A DNA stretch of 64,000 nucleotides from Bradyrhizobium acaciae (GTDB lineage: Bacteria > Pseudomonadota > Alphaproteobacteria > Rhizobiales > Xanthobacteraceae), in assembly GCF_020889785.1 (NCBI RefSeq), contig NZ_JACMYK010000003.1:124001-188000 (forward strand). The letters run 5' to 3'. The notes beneath the pieces are model-generated. The model was not told the DNA's origin and ran no database searches. It saw only the letters and a list, made by a program, of their open reading frames with translations. Positions within the stretch are counted from its first letter, which is position 1. Each line of letters opens with the position of its first letter. The translations under genes were made by a program, and so were the position numbers. Positions 62,531-64,000 of this stretch are shown piece after piece.

Positions 62531-63915
62531 CATCTGCAACTGCTGAACGCACCGGCACTCTGAATCGATTGCTCGACGCCGAGCAGGAGCGCTTTCGGGC
62601 GCTGCATCCGCGATCGGCGGCGGCGTGGCAGGAAGGCAGACAGCACTACCTTTATGGCGGCCCGTCGCACTGGATGCGGCGCTGGGCCGGTGGCTTCCCG
62701 GTCTATGCCGAGCAAGCGAATGGCGCGCATATCAGGGACATCGACGGACGCGACTATATTGATTTCTGTCTCGGCGACACCGGCGGCATGTGCGGGCACG
62801 CGCCCGAGGCGGTGACGGAGGCTGCGCTCGCTCAGCTCAAGCGTGGTGCGACCATGATGCTGCCGACGGAGGACAGTATCTGGGTCGGTGCGGAGCTGTC
62901 GCGCCGTTTCGGTCCGAAATACTGGACGCTGACGACGTCGGCGACCGACGCCAACCGCGCTGCGATCCGTATCTCGCGCATGATCACCGGCCGGCGCAAG
63001 GTGCTGGTGTTCTCCGGCTGCTATCATGGCGGCGTCGAGGAAGCGCATATCGAGATCCGCGACGGTCGGGTCGGCCTGCGCAACATGATCCATCCCAACG
63101 GCATCGATCATGATGCCGTGAGCCGGGTCGTCGAGTTCAATGATGTTGCCGCGCTCGCGGCGGCGCTGGCACATGGCGACGTCGCCTGCGTGCTGACCGA
63201 GCCGCTGATGACGAATTTCGGCATGATCCCGGTCGATCCTGGTTTTCACCGGGCGTTGCGCGACCTGACCCGGCGCGCCGGCACTGTCCTCATCATCGAC
63301 GAGACCCATACGCTGTCCTGTGGACCGGGCGGCTACACGCAGAGCCACGGGCTCGAGCCCGACATCTTCGTCGCGGGCAAGGCGATCGCGGGCGGCATCC
63401 CGGCCGGCATCTTCGGCCTCAGCGAGGAGATCGCCGAGCGGCTCTGGAAGCTCGTTCCCCATGTCAATCCGCGCCAACGGCAGTCCGCGCATCTTGGATT
63501 CGGCGGCACGCTCGCCGGCAACGCGTTGACGGTTGCCACCATGCGCGCGGTGCTGGAGAAGGTGCTGACCTCTGCGAATTACGAGCGGATGATCGGAACC
63601 GCAACCTGGCTCGCCCAGGAAGCGCGCCGGTTGATCGAAGCTGCCGGTCTGCCCTGGCACGTCACCCAGATCGGCGCGCGCGCCGAGATCATGTTCATGC
63701 CGAAGCCGCCGCGCAGCGGCGCCGACGTCATCGCCGGGAGACAACCCGATCTCGAGACCTTGCTGCATGCGTTCTACATGAACGAAGGCATTCTGGTGAC
63801 GCCGTTTCATACCATGCTGCTGATGTGTCCGGCGACGTCGGCCCGGGACGTGGACAAGCACACGGCGGTGTTCGCGCAGTTCATCGATCTCGTGAAAGGG
63901 GCGGGAGCAATCTGA
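62527..63915 (+). CDS. Class III aminotransferase, glutamate-1-semialdehyde-mutase-like
   Basis: 462 aa PLP enzyme. Lys285 in FVAGKAIAGGIPAG is the Schiff-base residue. Asp258 lies in LIIDETHTL, and CYHGGVEEAH matches the GSA-aminomutase-like subgroup. VNPRQRQSAHLGFGGTLAGNALTVATMRA carries the phosphate-contacting segment. It is not expected to serve haem synthesis, because it is coupled (ATGA) to an aldehyde dehydrogenase and followed (TGATG) by an SDR. A catabolic aminotransferase acting on an amine or amino acid is more likely. Substrate unknown. Confidence 0.88.
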   Translation: MTSATAERTGTLNRLLDAEQERFRALHPRSAAAWQEGRQHYLYGGPSHWMRRWAGGFPVYAEQANGAHIRDIDGRDYIDFCLGDTGGMCGHAPEAVTEAALAQLKRGATMMLPTEDSIWVGAELSRRFGPKYWTLTTSATDANRAAIRISRMITGRRKVLVFSGCYHGGVEEAHIEIRDGRVGLRNMIHPNGIDHDAVSRVVEFNDVAALAAALAHGDVACVLTEPLMTNFGMIPVDPGFHRALRDLTRRAGTVLIIDETHTLSCGPGGYTQSHGLEPDIFVAGKAIAGGIPAGIFGLSEEIAERLWKLVPHVNPRQRQSAHLGFGGTLAGNALTVATMRAVLEKVLTSANYERMIGTATWLAQEARRLIEAAGLPWHVTQIGARAEIMFMPKPPRSGADVIAGRQPDLETLLHAFYMNEGILVTPFHTMLLMCPATSARDVDKHTAVFAQFIDLVKGAGAI

Positions 63916-64000
63916 TGCAGGCGTCTCCGTTCAATCTTGACGGTCGGGTCGCCATCGTCACCGGCGGCGGCAGGGGGATCGGCGCAGCCATCGTGACGAG
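63915..64000 (+). CDS. SDR-family oxidoreductase, 5' end only
   Basis: The first 28 codons are present before the window ends. The N-terminus reads FNLDGRVAIVTGGGRGIGAAIV, a standard SDR cofactor-binding strand and TGGGRGIG motif. ATG 63915 overlaps the aminotransferase stop (TGATG). It is probably the third gene of the aldehyde dehydrogenase operon. Confidence 0.8.
   Translation, partial: MQASPFNLDGRVAIVTGGGRGIGAAIVT

Noticed and set aside
1..64000. CRISPR arrays, tRNA or rRNA genes, transposase genes or phage genes
   Set aside because: Read through for repeats with regular spacing, clover-leaf ends and transposase motifs; none seen.

Overview
The window is high-GC DNA with tightly packed, mostly co-directional operons. 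Gene content (hut genes, several branched-chain-amino-acid/urea-type ABC transporters, amidases, class III aminotransferases, a giant two-partner-secretion-type adhesin) and a GTCGTCCCGGC...GCCGGGACGAC palindromic repeat fit a soil or plant-associated alphaproteobacterium, most likely Bradyrhizobium or a close relative. That assignment is inference from content. No rRNA, tRNA, CRISPR array or recognisable insertion sequence was seen.

Layout. (1) 52-3296: hutH-hutU, histidine to imidazolonepropionate. (2) 3669-17127: a complete short-chain amide locus. It has AmiC (amide sensor) and AmiR (ANTAR antiterminator), then two tandem hexaloop hairpins and an intrinsic terminator, then a five-gene UrtABCDE/FmdD-type ABC importer, aliphatic amidase AmiE, an NCS1 permease, an alpha/beta hydrolase and a NorQ/NorD-like AAA+/VWA pair. 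(3) 17254-31731: STN/TonB_C-like protein, ECF sigma factor and FecR-type anti-sigma factor, followed by a 3988-residue filamentous-haemagglutinin-like exoprotein. (4) 31787-43359: a second AmiC/AmiR-like pair on the minus strand, divergent from an operon of amidase, formamidase-family protein, five-gene ABC importer, SDR and a second amidase. (5) 43392-50473: NylB-like serine hydrolase, LuxR-type regulator, gamma-glutamyltransferase-like protein, YtcJ-like amidohydrolase and CobW-type GTPase. (6) 50517-57547: a third ABC importer, copper amine oxidase and a small secreted protein. (7) 57533-64000: minus-strand aminotransferase, HAD hydrolase and Tm-1/UPF0261 protein, divergent from PuuC-like aldehyde dehydrogenase, a second aminotransferase and an SDR cut by the window edge.

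The shared theme is uptake of small nitrogen compounds (amides, amines, gamma-glutamyl compounds, histidine) followed by hydrolysis or oxidation to ammonia and carbon skeletons. Control appears to combine ligand-sensing antitermination (two AmiC/AmiR systems) with a transcription factor. An 18-bp palindrome, TCMACC-N4-GGTKGA in its core, occurs five times, always between genes, and lies upstream of amiC, the serine hydrolase/luxR pair, ggt, the amidohydrolase and the aldehyde dehydrogenase. This family and the amiR-attenuator-ABC arrangement are the most interesting signals in the window.
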